Shown: positions 19,774 to 29,531 of the stretch, piece by piece
How the letters are laid out: each line of letters starts with the position of its first letter
Position numbering within the stretch: the stretch's first letter is position 1
Source of the DNA: Methylobacillus arboreus
Lineage (GTDB): Bacteria; Pseudomonadota; Gammaproteobacteria; Burkholderiales; Methylophilaceae
Reading direction: 5' to 3'
Assembly (NCBI RefSeq): GCF_020532725.1
Contig: NZ_JAJAVC010000007.1
Coordinates: forward strand, 1-64,000
Length of the DNA stretch: 64,000 nt
Notes under the pieces: model-generated
Seen by the model: the letters and a program-made list of their open reading frames with translations, nothing else
The model's database searches: none
Told to the model about the DNA's origin: nothing
Translations under genes and position numbers: made by a program

Positions 19774-19854
19774 AATGCTTGAGTGTGATTTTGTCTAACT
19801 TAAGCAAACGACAATTAGAAAGCTCTAACCCTTGATAGGGGCCTTCTAGGCGAA

Positions 19855-19882
19855 TAAAAAGCCCGCATTCGCGGGCTTTTTT
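19855..19882. terminator. Bidirectional terminator between cupin gene and rpmG
   Basis: AAAAAGCCCGC, ATTC and GCGGGCTTTTTT make a GC-rich stem with A and T runs on its two sides. It can end both the plus-strand cupin transcript and the minus-strand rpmBG transcript. Confidence 0.9.
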
Positions 19883-19899
19883 GTTCAGCTGAGATTATA

Positions 19900-20055
19900 T
19901 TACTTCAGCTTGGTTTCCTTGTACAGGACATGCTTGCGGGCAACGGGATCAAATTTTTTGATCTCTAGCTTTTCAGGCGTAGTGCGCTTGTTCTTGGTCG
20001 TGGTGTAGAAGTGACCAGTTCCTGCGCTGGATTCCAATTTGATTTTTTCACGCAT
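19900..20055 (-). CDS. rpmG: 50S ribosomal protein L33
   Basis: A 51-residue L33 read directly from the minus strand ([35 protein letters not shown]). It is the cysteine-free C- form, which needs no zinc, while L36 in this window is the zinc-binding form. It lies ten bases after rpmB, the standard pair. Confidence 0.96.
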   Translation of the reverse strand: MREKIKLESSAGTGHFYTTTKNKRTTPEKLEIKKFDPVARKHVLYKETKLK

Positions 20056-20065
20056 GATTTAGTCC

Positions 20066-20302
20066 TTAGATCTTTTCGCCGCTGGCGCGCAGATCAGCCA
20101 GAACAGCATCGATGCCGTTCTTGTCGATAGTGCGCAGTGCAGCATTGGTGATACGTAGGCTTACCCAGCGGTTTTCGCTTTCGACCCAGAACTTGCGGTT
20201 TTGCAGGTTAGGAAGGAAACGACGCTTGGTCTTGTTATTTGCGTGGGAAACATTATTCCCAACCATCGGCTTTTTGCCGGTTACCTGACATACGCGTGCC
20301 AT
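20066..20302 (-). CDS. rpmB: 50S ribosomal protein L28
   Basis: A 78-residue L28 ([37 protein letters not shown]). The frame is open ten codons further, but the ATG at 20302 has GGAG six bases upstream and the family-typical start. First gene of the rpmB-rpmG pair. Confidence 0.97.
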   Translation of the reverse strand: MARVCQVTGKKPMVGNNVSHANNKTKRRFLPNLQNRKFWVESENRWVSLRITNAALRTIDKNGIDAVLADLRASGEKI

Positions 20303-20331
20303 GGCGGACTCCGAAATTCGAAAAGACCGCA

Positions 20332-20361
20332 TTTATACCATGAAAAACGACATCTTTTCAA
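20332..20361 (-). promoter_or_regulatory. Probable sigma-70 promoter of rpmBG
   Basis: On the minus strand TTGAAA (20361-20356), an 18-base spacer and TATAAA (20337-20332) are correctly placed 30 bases before the rpmB start. Confidence 0.6.
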
Positions 20362-20388
20362 GTGAATTCAAAGATTTTTATCTGGTAC

Positions 20389-20841
20389 TTACTGGGTGCC
20401 TGTGCTGCCGAAACCGCCTTCACCGCGTTCGCTGGCGCTGAAATCATCAACGATATTGAAGCTGGCTTGCGCTACCGGCACGATCACCAGTTGGGCAATG
20501 CGCTCCAGCGGGTTGAGGATGAAGCTTTCCTTGCCACGGTTCCAGCATGAGACCAGGAGCTGGCCCTGGTAATCCGAGTCGATGAGGCCGACCAGGTTGC
20601 CGAGCACAATGCCATGCTTATGGCCGAGGCCAGAACGCGGCAAGATCAGGGCTGCATAGTTGGGGTCGGCAAGGTGGATGGCCATGCCAGTGGGGATCAT
20701 GGTGGTTTCGCCGGGATGCAGGGTTTGCGTATGTGCTATACAGGCGCGCAGGTCCAGGCCCGCAGAACCTGGTGTAGCGTAGCTGGGTAGCATATGTTGC
20801 AGGCGGCTATCCAGAATCTTGACGTCGATCTTGAGGCTCAT
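20389..20841 (-). CDS. dut: dUTP diphosphatase
   Basis: A 150-residue trimeric dUTPase, which hydrolyses dUTP to dUMP and so keeps uracil out of DNA and feeds dTMP synthesis. The five motifs are visible: [49 protein letters not shown] and the C-terminal [10 protein letters not shown]. It overlaps coaBC by four bases, a pairing common in proteobacteria. Confidence 0.97.
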   Translation of the reverse strand: MSLKIDVKILDSRLQHMLPSYATPGSAGLDLRACIAHTQTLHPGETTMIPTGMAIHLADPNYAALILPRSGLGHKHGIVLGNLVGLIDSDYQGQLLVSCWNRGKESFILNPLERIAQLVIVPVAQASFNIVDDFSASERGEGGFGSTGTQ

Positions 20842-22046
20842 GAATGTATTTTCCTGGTGGGGTTGTCCAGCATCGCGGCAATATGTTGCAACAGTCCACG
20901 TGCCAGTGTGATCTTGGGAGCTAGTGGCAAGGGGTGGGAGCCTTGGGCGTCTATCAGCACAAGGCTGCTCTCATCCTGGCCTAATGCCTCGCTGGCGATA
21001 TTGGCTGCAATCAAGGGCAAGTGTTTCCTGCGTCTTTTTTCTTCGGCATATTGCAGCAGGTTTTCACTTTCTGCAGCAAAGCCTACACAGAATGGCGCGT
21101 CAGGCCGTGATGCTACGGTGGCAAGGATATCCGGATTGGCTTCCAGGGTCAGTGTGAGCGGTGTGCCGTTTTTCTTGATTTTGCTGGTGCTGGTTTGTTG
21201 CGGTCGATAATCAGCCACCGCAGCGACGGAAATAAAGATGTCCTGGCCTTGGAGATTGTTTTCCACGGCAGTGAGCATTTCATTGGCGCTGGTAACGTAA
21301 AGGGTGCGCGCATTGGCTGGCGCTGTCAGGGCAACAGGCCCGCTCACCAGGGTGACCTCAGCCCCCATTTCAATGGCGGCGCGGGCAATGCTGTAACCCA
21401 TCTTGCCGGAGCTGTGGTTGGTAATGGCGCGTACCGGGTCGATAGCTTCCTGCGTCGGGCCTGCCGTGATGAGGATGCGCTTGCCTGTGAGTAATTGGGG
21501 TTGGGCACGGGCCAATAAGCGTTCAAGTAGCTCTTCCGGCTCCAGCATGCGTCCAAGCCCGGTCTCGCCACAGGCTTGCGCGCCGCTTGCTGGGCCGAGG
21601 ACGGTGATGCCGTCATGCTGCAACTGGCGGATATTGCGCTGCGTTGCCGGGTTATGCCACATCTGCTGGTTCATGGCCGGGGCCACGAGCAGCTTGCAAT
21701 CGCGGGCGAGGCACAAGGTGGATAACAGGTCATCTGCAGCGCCATGTACCAGTTTGCTCAGGAAGTCCGCACTGGCTGGCGCAACCAGAATGGCATCTAC
21801 CTGGCGGGAAAGGTCGATATGGGCCATGCCGTTGCCGACATCAGGCTGCCATAAATCGGTATAGACCGGGTTGCCGGACAGAGCCTGGAATGTCACTGGG
21901 GTAATAAACTGTGTTGCTGCCGCTGTCATGACTACTTGCACATCAATATCTTGCTTGGTCAGCAACCTGACAAGCTCAGCGGCTTTATACGCAGCGATAC
22001 CGCCAGTGACGCCGAGCAATAGTTTTTTTATGGAATAATGGCTCAT
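20838..22046 (-). CDS. coaBC: Bifunctional phosphopantothenoylcysteine decarboxylase/synthetase
   Basis: A 402-residue CoaBC making 4'-phosphopantetheine for coenzyme A. The N-terminal flavoprotein CoaC half (about 1-185) has [20 protein letters not shown] and [14 protein letters not shown]. The C-terminal CoaB half has [28 protein letters not shown] and the CTP site near KIKKNG. It is divergent from radC across 82 bases and translationally coupled to dut. Confidence 0.97.
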   Translation of the reverse strand: MSHYSIKKLLLGVTGGIAAYKAAELVRLLTKQDIDVQVVMTAAATQFITPVTFQALSGNPVYTDLWQPDVGNGMAHIDLSRQVDAILVAPASADFLSKLVHGAADDLLSTLCLARDCKLLVAPAMNQQMWHNPATQRNIRQLQHDGITVLGPASGAQACGETGLGRMLEPEELLERLLARAQPQLLTGKRILITAGPTQEAIDPVRAITNHSSGKMGYSIARAAIEMGAEVTLVSGPVALTAPANARTLYVTSANEMLTAVENNLQGQDIFISVAAVADYRPQQTSTSKIKKNGTPLTLTLEANPDILATVASRPDAPFCVGFAAESENLLQYAEEKRRRKHLPLIAANIASEALGQDESSLVLIDAQGSHPLPLAPKITLARGLLQHIAAMLDNPTRKIHS

Positions 22047-22128
22047 CGGGATAGTGGGCAGATGCGTAAAACCGTACCCGCAAATGCTGTGCTGTGGAGT
22101 TGCTTGATTTTATCTGAAAGGCTGGACC

Positions 22129-22803
22129 GTGGCGATTACTGATTGGCCTGAGGGCGAGCGCCCCAGGGAGAAGCTGTTGGCAGGTGGGGCAGTGGCACTC
22201 TCTGATGCTGAGCTGCTGGCAATATTCCTGCGTACCGGCGTGGTGGGTAAAAGTGCCGTTGATCTGGCGCGTGACCTGTTAAGCCAGTTTGGCAGCCTCA
22301 ATGGTATTTTTGCTGCCAGTGTCGGGGATATTTGCCAGGTGCACGGCATAGGCGTCAGCAAGTTTGTGCAGTTGCAGGCAATTTTCGAGATGAGCCGCCG
22401 TGCGTTGCTGGAGCAGATGCAGGAGCGGGATATATTGACCTCGCCACAGGCTGTGCGCCAATATTTGAGCCTGAAAATAGGCGCCTTGCCGCGAGAAGTG
22501 TTCATGGTGATTTTTCTCGATGCCCAACACCGGGTACTGGCAATCGAGGAGCTATTCAGCGGCACCTTGACCCAGACCAGCGTCTACCCACGGGAAGTCG
22601 TCAAGCGCAGCTTGCAACATAATGCTGCGGCCGTGATCTTTGCGCACAATCATCCATCGGGTGTCCCTGAGCCCAGCCAGGCTGACCATGCGCTGACTGA
22701 GGCATTGAAGGCCGCACTCAACCTGATCGACATCAAGGTGCTGGATCACTTTGTCGTCGCGGGCAACAAGGTGATCTCATTCGCCGAGCGTGGCTTGCTT
22801 TAA
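22129..22803 (+). CDS. radC: RadC-family JAMM-domain protein
   Basis: A 224-residue protein with an N-terminal helix-hairpin-helix-like part ([20 protein letters not shown]) and a C-terminal MPN/JAMM domain whose zinc ligands are seen in [14 protein letters not shown]. The cellular role is unsettled despite the name. GTG start. The last A of its TAA is also the first base of the repeat element that follows. Confidence 0.93.
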   Translation: MAITDWPEGERPREKLLAGGAVALSDAELLAIFLRTGVVGKSAVDLARDLLSQFGSLNGIFAASVGDICQVHGIGVSKFVQLQAIFEMSRRALLEQMQERDILTSPQAVRQYLSLKIGALPREVFMVIFLDAQHRVLAIEELFSGTLTQTSVYPREVVKRSLQHNAAAVIFAHNHPSGVPEPSQADHALTEALKAALNLIDIKVLDHFVVAGNKVISFAERGLL

Positions 22804-22964
22804 GAGCCTGTTCAATATCTTTTCATGGGGTACGTTGCCCTGCCACGGCAGCCGCTGCGGCGTTGCAAATCCTCGCCGTGCAATGAGCACGTCTGCGGTT
22901 TGCGCCTTGCATCCACTACCCTGGCAGGGCAACGTACCCCATGAAAAGATATTGAACAGGCTCT
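22803..22964. repeat. Intergenic inverted-repeat element, copy 1 (short form)
   Basis: A 162-bp element with perfect 43-bp inverted arms (22803-22845 and 22922-22964), starting AGAGCCTGTTCAATATC and ending with its complement. The roughly 75-bp centre shares GCAGCCGCTG, GCGTTGCAAATCCTCGCC and TCTGCGGTTTGCGCCTTG with copy 2 (39989-40258), and partly with copy 3 (51394-51664). It lies between two convergent genes, so it may end both transcripts. Confidence 0.9.
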
Positions 22965-22984
22965 AAGAAACTGAACTGGCTCTC

Positions 22985-23281
22985 TTAGCGGCCCTTGCCG
23001 CTCAGTGAGCCGCGATTGAAATCCTTGTCGCCCGGCGGGACGCAGCGAGTGCCGAACCAGCCGCCTTGCGAACCAGGCGGACAATCCTTGCGGGAAGCGG
23101 CTTTCTTCTGTGCCGGTTCAGCATCGTCTGCATATCTCCAACTGCCATCAGGATTAAGGATGATGCGTTCCCCTTCCGCTGTGGTGGCATGTTGCGGAGA
23201 CTCCGCATTGGCGGCATCGTCGGCCCAAGCTGGCGAGGCTAATACACTGCCTAGAATGGCAGCAAAAAGAAACTGTTTCAT
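22985..23281 (-). CDS. Small secreted protein, paralogue of 39615-39923
   Basis: A 98-residue protein with a signal peptide (MKQFLFAAILGSVLASPAWA, then DD). The mature part has IILNPDGSWRYAD, then a C-terminal block CPPGSQGGWFGTRC followed by VPPGDKDFNRGSLSGKGR. The same block is in the protein at 39615-39923. Two cysteines remain in the mature protein and could form a disulfide. Function is unknown. Repeat copy 1 lies 20 bases after its stop. Confidence 0.75.
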   Translation of the reverse strand: MKQFLFAAILGSVLASPAWADDAANAESPQHATTAEGERIILNPDGSWRYADDAEPAQKKAASRKDCPPGSQGGWFGTRCVPPGDKDFNRGSLSGKGR

Positions 23282-23398
23282 GTCGCGATCTCCTCATGTT
23301 CTGATTATTGTCAGGCGCAATTTTGCCATTATTATAGGAGTGACATGCATATTGTCAGGATGGTTCCTGCTGCGTATATATGCCTTGGGCGGGAAGGA

Positions 23399-24724
23399 TC
23401 AAGCCGCAGGCGTGTTCAGATAGCTCTCCAGCGCAAGAACGGATTTGGCCACGTCCACCAGGTGGCGGTTTTGTTCCATGGCCATCTGCCGCATCATTTT
23501 GTAGGCGGCTTCTTCGCTGAGCTGGCGGTGTGTCATCAGCAGCCCCTTGGCCCGCTCAACGTATTTGCGCTCATGCAAGGCCGCCTTGGCCTTGTTGAGT
23601 TCGTCGCTCATGGTTTGCAGCCGCTGTGCCTGTTCCTGCATCATTTCCAGAATCGCCCGTTCCATTTGCGGACCGTAGCTGGCCGCCATACTGCCCGTGA
23701 CTTCGCCGGGAGGGCGTGGCTGGTGATCGTCAAAAAATGAGAAAGTGCTGTGGGTGGCGTTGGCATGTTCTGCTTCTGCTGTCGCTTTCTGTGAGGACAG
23801 GGTCTGGAGGATTTCGTTGTAGGCTTGCAGCTCGCTTTTTGCCCTCAGAATCTTTTCGCGGCACAGGGTTTGCAGCTGTTCGGCCAGCCGGTCTTCGATC
23901 TGCCGCATGCCATCGATGCGGCGGGTACAGCAGTCGTACCAGGTCACGCTCAAATCGTCCATGGGCGCAGGTGCCTGGGGCTTTGCCGCCAGGTGCGTCG
24001 TGCAGACCATGCGGCGCAGGCGCTCCAGTTCTGCGGTGAGAGGGCCGGACTCCTGGGTGGACCAGAATGACAGCGTGTCCTGGTCGGCAAAGCTGCGAAA
24101 GGTTTGCAGACAGCGCTCCTGCCCGTCAATCAGGTTCAGCAATTGCTGTTGCTGCTCGGCATTGCTTCTGCCATAGCCGAGAATGACGGCACCGATCGCC
24201 CGCTCTTGCCCGGCCAGTTCCTTGCCCTGCATGAAATTGAAGTAGGCTACTAGCAGGCGCGATATGTCGGGGTCGGTGGCACTGTCGGCAGCTTCAAACA
24301 CCACGGCCAACAGGCTGGTAATCAGCTTGACGTAGGCATTGACCACGTCCATGGCAGCAATGGCCTGTTGCGCGATGCGTTGGCGTAAACCGGGCAGGGC
24401 GTCCAGCCCGTGCAGTGCGTAGGCGATCCGGCTGAACAGGCGGGCGCGGCTGATCCCCGCGAAGCTCGCTTGCGGGTCAAGCCGGTCAAAAAAGTCCCGC
24501 GCATGGGCAATGGCCACGTCGCTGGAAGCCATGATCTGCTGGCGCTGCTCGGCGAACTGCACGCCGCCGGAGGCGAGGAACACGTTGGAGGCACCGCGTT
24601 CGCGTTGCAGTTTGTGTATGAGTTGGCCCAGGAGGTTGGTGAGTTCGCTGGATCGGGCGAGTTGTTCCAGCTCTACGATTTCACCTTGCCTGGCGGCAAC
24701 CAGAAAGCTCAGTCCGGATTTCAT
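23399..24724 (-). CDS. nasR: Nitrate/nitrite-responsive antiterminator, NIT-ANTAR (NasR type)
   Basis: A 441-residue cytosolic regulator. The N-terminal NIT sensor domain (about 30-260; LIHKLQRERGASNVFLASGG) binds nitrate or nitrite in the family. The C-terminal ANTAR RNA-binding domain (about 380-435; ERAKGLLMTHRQLSEEAAYK) binds paired hairpins with A1/G4 hexaloops. Such hairpins lie in the leader at 37461-37576, so it most likely prevents termination of the nas operon when nitrate is present. It is the last gene of that operon direction, after a 184-base gap containing a TTGACA on the minus strand that might be part of its own promoter. Confidence 0.93.
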   Translation of the reverse strand: MKSGLSFLVAARQGEIVELEQLARSSELTNLLGQLIHKLQRERGASNVFLASGGVQFAEQRQQIMASSDVAIAHARDFFDRLDPQASFAGISRARLFSRIAYALHGLDALPGLRQRIAQQAIAAMDVVNAYVKLITSLLAVVFEAADSATDPDISRLLVAYFNFMQGKELAGQERAIGAVILGYGRSNAEQQQQLLNLIDGQERCLQTFRSFADQDTLSFWSTQESGPLTAELERLRRMVCTTHLAAKPQAPAPMDDLSVTWYDCCTRRIDGMRQIEDRLAEQLQTLCREKILRAKSELQAYNEILQTLSSQKATAEAEHANATHSTFSFFDDHQPRPPGEVTGSMAASYGPQMERAILEMMQEQAQRLQTMSDELNKAKAALHERKYVERAKGLLMTHRQLSEEAAYKMMRQMAMEQNRHLVDVAKSVLALESYLNTPAA

Positions 24725-24908
24725 CGTCTGCTTGAGGTGATTATGTTATTCATACTTAAGCAAGAATCATGCTATTAAAATGCTATGTAATAGGTGCAGG
24801 GCATGCTGAATTTGAAGGTCTTGCTTGTCAATGGGATTTAGCTGGCGACCGGCCAGCACGTAATATGCGGTACTGTTAGCAGAGACGTCCTGAGCTGGTC
24901 GGGCACGC

Positions 24909-27900
24909 TCAATATACGTCACGCACATAGCGTTTGTCGCTGGCCATTTGCTTGACATATGCCTGTGCGGATTTTTCGTCCATTTTGCCATGTTCATGCA
25001 CAATCTGTACGAGCGCGGCATCCACATCCTTGGCCATACGGCTGGCATCGCCACAGACATAGAAGTGCGCGCCCTCTTGCAACCAGGTCCAGAGTTCCGC
25101 ACCGTGTTCCAGCATGCGGTTTTGCACGTAGATTTTTTCGGCCTGGTCGCGCGAGAAGGCGGTGTCCAGCCTTGTCAGCAGGCCGCTTTGCTGCATGGCG
25201 CTGAGTTCGTCACGGTAGTAGAAGTCGGTTGCGGCGTGCTGGTCGCCGAAGAACAGCCAGTTTTTGCCGCCGGCACCGGAGGCTTGGCGATCGAGCAGGA
25301 AGGCGCGGAAAGGTGCGATCCCTGTGCCTGGGCCGACCATAATTATCGGCTTGGTGCTGTCCTGTGGCGGGTGGAAGTGGGCGGATTTCTGCACGAAGAT
25401 GGAAACACCGCTGTTTTCTGCGTCATCAGCCAGGAAGGTTGAGCATACGCCGCCACGTGGCCGGCCTTCGCAGTCATAGCGCACTACCGAGACAGTGAGC
25501 TGTACTTCGTCTGGCGTGGTTTTGGCGCTGGACGAGATGGAGTACAGGCGTGGCTGTATTCCCTTGAGCACGCCCAACCATTCTTCTGCTGTGGCCTTGA
25601 TGGGGAACTGCAGCAGCAAGTCGGCGATATGGCGGCCCCATAGCCATTTCTTGAGAGCTTCTGCGTTTTCCGGATTCAACAGTTCGGCCAGTGCTGAGTC
25701 CTTGTTGCGAACATATACAAATTCCAGCAGGCCAGTGGTGATGCGGGCGATGTCGATGTGCTGTGCCAGCGCCTGCGCGAGCGGCATTGGGCCATGATCC
25801 TTGATGGTGACCGATGTGGTGCCATTCAGCCCCATGGCCTGGATCAGCTCTTGGACACGTTCTGGATTGTTGCGTGGCCATACGCCCAGTGCATCGCCTG
25901 CGTCATAGTGCAGCGCGGAGCCGCTCAGATCGAAGCCGAACTGGCGGGTTTCCTTGGTTGCACCTTCGCTATTCAGCAGGCGATTGCATGTCAGTTTGGT
26001 GGAAAGCGGGTGCTTGCGGCTGTATTCGATGATTGGGGCATTGCCGGCACTGGCATCGGCTAGGCCAGTCTTGGCCGTGGCGGCAACAGGTATTGTTGAG
26101 AGTGCCTGTGTGACGCCGTCCAGCCAGGTGATGGCGGTTTCTTCATCATCTGGTTCGCAGTCGGCGCGCGGGTACAGGCGTTGGGCACCCAGGGCTTCCA
26201 AGCGGGCATCAAGCGCCTTGCCGTAGCCGCAGAACTGGTCGTAGCTTGAATCGCCAAAGGCCAGTACGGAAAAATTGGCCCCTGCCAGGCTGGGAGCCGA
26301 GTCACCTTGCAGTTCGGCCCAGAACTCGCTGGCGTTGTCGGGCGGGTCGCCATCGCCAAAGGTGCTGGTCAGCAGCAGTACCTTGGGCGCACTGGCTAGT
26401 TGTGTGGGTTTTGCTGCGTTCATTTCCATCAGGGTGGTGGCGTAGCCCTGGTGCTGTAGTTGCTTTGCACACTGTATGGCAAATGCCTCTGCATTGCCGG
26501 TCTGTGAAGCCCAGAGAATCAACACCGGGGCGGATTTTGGGATGGTAGCGCCGGACTGTGCTGCTGGGGTATGGCTGATTGTAGGCAGGCTGTCATCGCC
26601 AGCGTAGCTGCGTGCAAACATGCCGGCGAGCATGCCGTTGACAATCATCCGCCTGGCGGGGGCCAGCGGTGATGTGGCAGGAATGAAGGGCACGCCCCCT
26701 GCTTGCCTGGCGGCATCGCTGCGCAAGGTAGCCAGATAGCCCTGCAGGTAAAGGTGTTCATGCTCATTGAGTGCGATGGTGATGGATGGTGAAGGCGCTT
26801 CGCCCAATCCCAGCATGGTGCTAAGCGTGTCGATCTGTTCCATTGCTAATTCCTTGCAACTGTACTGGATGGTATGGGCGGCTGACGGCCCGGTACCAGT
26901 GTTAGAGGTTTCTTCATCAGGTTCTTGTTTGGTCTGGACCTGTTGCGCTGCTACGCGAGAAAGCGTGACGGCGCAGAACTTGAGTTCGGGTTGCAGTGAG
27001 GCAGGATCAACCGCGTCATTGGTGACGGCATTGATACAGAGATTCTCGCCAAATAGATCATTCCAGTGGAATGGTGCAAAGCAGTTGCCGGGCAGTACCC
27101 GGCCGGTCACGATGGCAGGGAGGATGGCAAGGCCGCGGCGGGAACGTATTTCTACCTGGTCCTTGTCGGCAATGCCCAGGCGTTTGGCATCTTGCGGGTT
27201 GATTTCAACGAACGGGCCAGGATTCAGCTTGTTGAGCGTTGGAATCTTGCCTGTCTTGGTCATGGTATGCCATTGGTGCTGCATACGGCCGGTGTTGAGC
27301 ACGATGGGGTATTCATCATCCGGCAGTTCTGCCGGCGTCATATAAGGACGCGCAAAGAAAATACCCTTGCGGCTTTCGGTGGCAAAAGCCAGGCGTGGGC
27401 GTGTGCCGTTTTCTTTTTCCAGCAGGGCCTGGCTGATGCCATCGTTGATATAGCGAATCGGGTGACGGTCTGCCGTGTCGCCTGGAGGAATCGGCCATTG
27501 CAATGGCGTTTCGCGCAGGCGAGCGTAGCTGGCACCACGGATGTCGTAACCGGTCTTTGGATTCCAGAAGAGTTTGACCTCCTCGAATACTTCTTCCGCT
27601 GAAGAAAAGTTGAATCCATCGCCATAGCCCATCGCGGTGGCGATGCTGGCAATGATTTTCCAGTCCGGCATGGCATCGCCAGGAGGGTCCACGGCCTTGG
27701 GCATCAGTGTCAGGTTGCGCTCGGAGTTGATCATGACGCCATCGGCCTCGGCCCATAATGCACCGGGCAGCAGGATGTCGGCATGGCGGTTGGTTTCCGT
27801 ATCGATAAAGGCATCCTGCGTGATGACCAGCTCGGCCTTTTCCAGTCCGGCAATGGTGGTCTTGCGGTTGGGTGTGGTGGCCACCGGGTTGGTGCAGATA

Positions 27901-29093
27901 ATCCAGCAGGCCTTGATCTTGCCTGCCGCCATGTCCTCGTACATGGCGATGGTGCCGCTGCCTGTCTCGGTGCGCAAAGTGCCTTCGGGTACGCCCCAGG
28001 CTTTCTCGACAAACTTGCGGTCTTGCTCGGCCATGACAGCACGCTGGCCGGGCAGGCCTGGCCCCATATAGCCCATTTCCCGTCCGCCCATGGCGTTGGG
28101 CTGGCCAGTCAGCGAGAACGGCCCGCTGCCGGGCTTGCAGATGGCGCCGGTCGCCAGGTGCAGGTTGCAGATGAGGTTGGTGTGCCAGGTGCCGTGAGTG
28201 CTTTGGTTCAGTCCCATGGTCCAGCAGCTCATCCAGTTGGGGGCGGTACCGATCCATTCGGCAGCCTTGCGGATATCGGCTTCGGGAATGCCGGTGATTT
28301 CGGCCACTTTCTCTGGTGGATAGTCTTGCAGAAACTCGGGCATGGCGTCCCAGCCCTCGGTGAATTCGGCAATAAACTCGGGGTCTGTGTGGCCGTTCTT
28401 GATGATCAGGTGCAGCAGGCCGTTGAGCAGGGCGAGGTCGGTGCCGGGCCTGATCTGCATGAAGAGGCTGGCCTTGTCTGCAGTGGCGTTGCGGCGCGGG
28501 TCGACCACGATCAGTTTTGCACCGGCCTTGACGCGGTCCATCATGCGCAGGAACAGAATTGGGTGGCAATCAGCCATATTGGCGCCGATAACGAAGATCA
28601 GGTCAGTGGTGTCAAAGTCCTGATAGGAGCCGGGCGGGCCGTCTGCACCGAGAGACTGCTTATAGCCCGTACCTGCGCTGGCCATGCACAGGCGTGAGTT
28701 GGACTCGATATTGTTGCTGCCTATATAGCCCTTGATCAGTTTGTTGGCCAGGTATTGGGCTTCCAGTGACATCTGGCCGGAGACATAGAGTGCCACTGAG
28801 TCAGGGCCATGTTCGTCCACAATGGCGCGCAGGCGGGTGCCTGCCATTTCGATGGCTTTCTGGATATCGGTACGAACAGGCTCCATCCCGCGCTGACTGC
28901 GAGCATAGGCGTGCTCAAGGCGGCCGCCATTGGTGATCGCCTGTATGCAACTGCTGCCCTTGGTACACAGTCGGCCGAAGTTGGATGGATGTTGTTTGTC
29001 ACCTGCTACCTTGATGATGCGTCCAGCATCCACCTGCATGACGATACCGCAGCCGACCCCGCAGTAGGGGCAGACCGATTTGACTTCCGTCAT
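24909..29093 (-). CDS. Assimilatory nitrate reductase fused to CysJ-like flavoprotein reductase
   Basis: A 1394-residue fusion. About 1-740 is a NasA-type molybdopterin nitrate reductase with an N-terminal [4Fe-4S] site (Cys8, Cys11, Cys15, Cys43) and the molybdenum-region cysteine in SNSRLCMASAGTGYK. After a linker, a flavodoxin domain follows (about 855-1000, ILWASQTGNAEAFA), then an FAD/NADPH reductase as in sulfite reductase alpha (GPGTGIAPFRAFL; ending DVY). One chain could thus pass electrons from NADPH to nitrate without a separate NasC. It lies between nirD and nasR. Annotated fusions of this type are known in proteobacteria. Confidence 0.95.
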   Translation of the reverse strand: MTEVKSVCPYCGVGCGIVMQVDAGRIIKVAGDKQHPSNFGRLCTKGSSCIQAITNGGRLEHAYARSQRGMEPVRTDIQKAIEMAGTRLRAIVDEHGPDSVALYVSGQMSLEAQYLANKLIKGYIGSNNIESNSRLCMASAGTGYKQSLGADGPPGSYQDFDTTDLIFVIGANMADCHPILFLRMMDRVKAGAKLIVVDPRRNATADKASLFMQIRPGTDLALLNGLLHLIIKNGHTDPEFIAEFTEGWDAMPEFLQDYPPEKVAEITGIPEADIRKAAEWIGTAPNWMSCWTMGLNQSTHGTWHTNLICNLHLATGAICKPGSGPFSLTGQPNAMGGREMGYMGPGLPGQRAVMAEQDRKFVEKAWGVPEGTLRTETGSGTIAMYEDMAAGKIKACWIICTNPVATTPNRKTTIAGLEKAELVITQDAFIDTETNRHADILLPGALWAEADGVMINSERNLTLMPKAVDPPGDAMPDWKIIASIATAMGYGDGFNFSSAEEVFEEVKLFWNPKTGYDIRGASYARLRETPLQWPIPPGDTADRHPIRYINDGISQALLEKENGTRPRLAFATESRKGIFFARPYMTPAELPDDEYPIVLNTGRMQHQWHTMTKTGKIPTLNKLNPGPFVEINPQDAKRLGIADKDQVEIRSRRGLAILPAIVTGRVLPGNCFAPFHWNDLFGENLCINAVTNDAVDPASLQPELKFCAVTLSRVAAQQVQTKQEPDEETSNTGTGPSAAHTIQYSCKELAMEQIDTLSTMLGLGEAPSPSITIALNEHEHLYLQGYLATLRSDAARQAGGVPFIPATSPLAPARRMIVNGMLAGMFARSYAGDDSLPTISHTPAAQSGATIPKSAPVLILWASQTGNAEAFAIQCAKQLQHQGYATTLMEMNAAKPTQLASAPKVLLLTSTFGDGDPPDNASEFWAELQGDSAPSLAGANFSVLAFGDSSYDQFCGYGKALDARLEALGAQRLYPRADCEPDDEETAITWLDGVTQALSTIPVAATAKTGLADASAGNAPIIEYSRKHPLSTKLTCNRLLNSEGATKETRQFGFDLSGSALHYDAGDALGVWPRNNPERVQELIQAMGLNGTTSVTIKDHGPMPLAQALAQHIDIARITTGLLEFVYVRNKDSALAELLNPENAEALKKWLWGRHIADLLLQFPIKATAEEWLGVLKGIQPRLYSISSSAKTTPDEVQLTVSVVRYDCEGRPRGGVCSTFLADDAENSGVSIFVQKSAHFHPPQDSTKPIIMVGPGTGIAPFRAFLLDRQASGAGGKNWLFFGDQHAATDFYYRDELSAMQQSGLLTRLDTAFSRDQAEKIYVQNRMLEHGAELWTWLQEGAHFYVCGDASRMAKDVDAALVQIVHEHGKMDEKSAQAYVKQMASDKRYVRDVY

Positions 29094-29112
29094 GATGATC
29101 CCCTGGCTCTGG

Positions 29113-29514
29113 CTAGGCTGGGACTTGCACCCAGACCATGCCTTCGCGCAGTTCCACCGGATAGGTATTCAATCGGGTGTCCGCATCTTCCACGCATGCG
29201 CCAGTACACAATCGGTAATGGTGCTTGTAGATAGGCGACGCGACCACCGGCTCGCCACCAAGGTCGCCGACAATGCCGCGCGCGAGCACGTTGGCGCCGC
29301 TGTGCGGGTCGTGGTTGTCGAGGGCGTACAGCAGATCGTCCTTCATGCGGAAAATCGCGATCTGCCGTCCGCCCAGCAAAGCGCATACGCCAGTGTTGGG
29401 CCAGATATCCTCAAGCGGGCAAACTGCTTGCCAGGTGCCGTTTTTTTCTGCAGATATGGACATATTCAGGTTGCCTGTTGCTTGGGAGGAGGCGGATTGT
29501 TGTAATTGACTCAT
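29113..29514 (-). CDS. nirD: Nitrite reductase small subunit
   Basis: A 133-residue NirD with a Rieske-like fold that lacks the usual iron-sulfur ligands (NHDPHSGANVLARG in place of CxH), as is normal for NirD. It partners NirB in reducing nitrite to ammonium. GGAG precedes the ATG; it follows nirB by 17 bases and precedes the nitrate reductase by 19. Confidence 0.94.
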   Translation of the reverse strand: MSQLQQSASSQATGNLNMSISAEKNGTWQAVCPLEDIWPNTGVCALLGGRQIAIFRMKDDLLYALDNHDPHSGANVLARGIVGDLGGEPVVASPIYKHHYRLCTGACVEDADTRLNTYPVELREGMVWVQVPA

Positions 29515-29531
29515 GAGTTTTGCTCCATTGG

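Noticed and set aside
22803-22964. AGRGCCT elements as integron attC sites
   Set aside because: They lack RYYYAAC and GTTRRRY ends in the required orientation, no integrase was seen, and flanking genes are housekeeping genes.
24767-25102. 111-codon minus-strand frame at the end of the fused nitrate reductase gene
   Set aside because: Most of it overlaps the conserved reductase C-terminus in another frame; the remaining tail shows no family features.
27316-28569. 417-codon minus-strand frame inside the nitrate reductase gene
   Set aside because: It is a shifted frame of the real gene, rich in Arg, His, Gln and Pro, with no domain, as expected for an off-frame reading.
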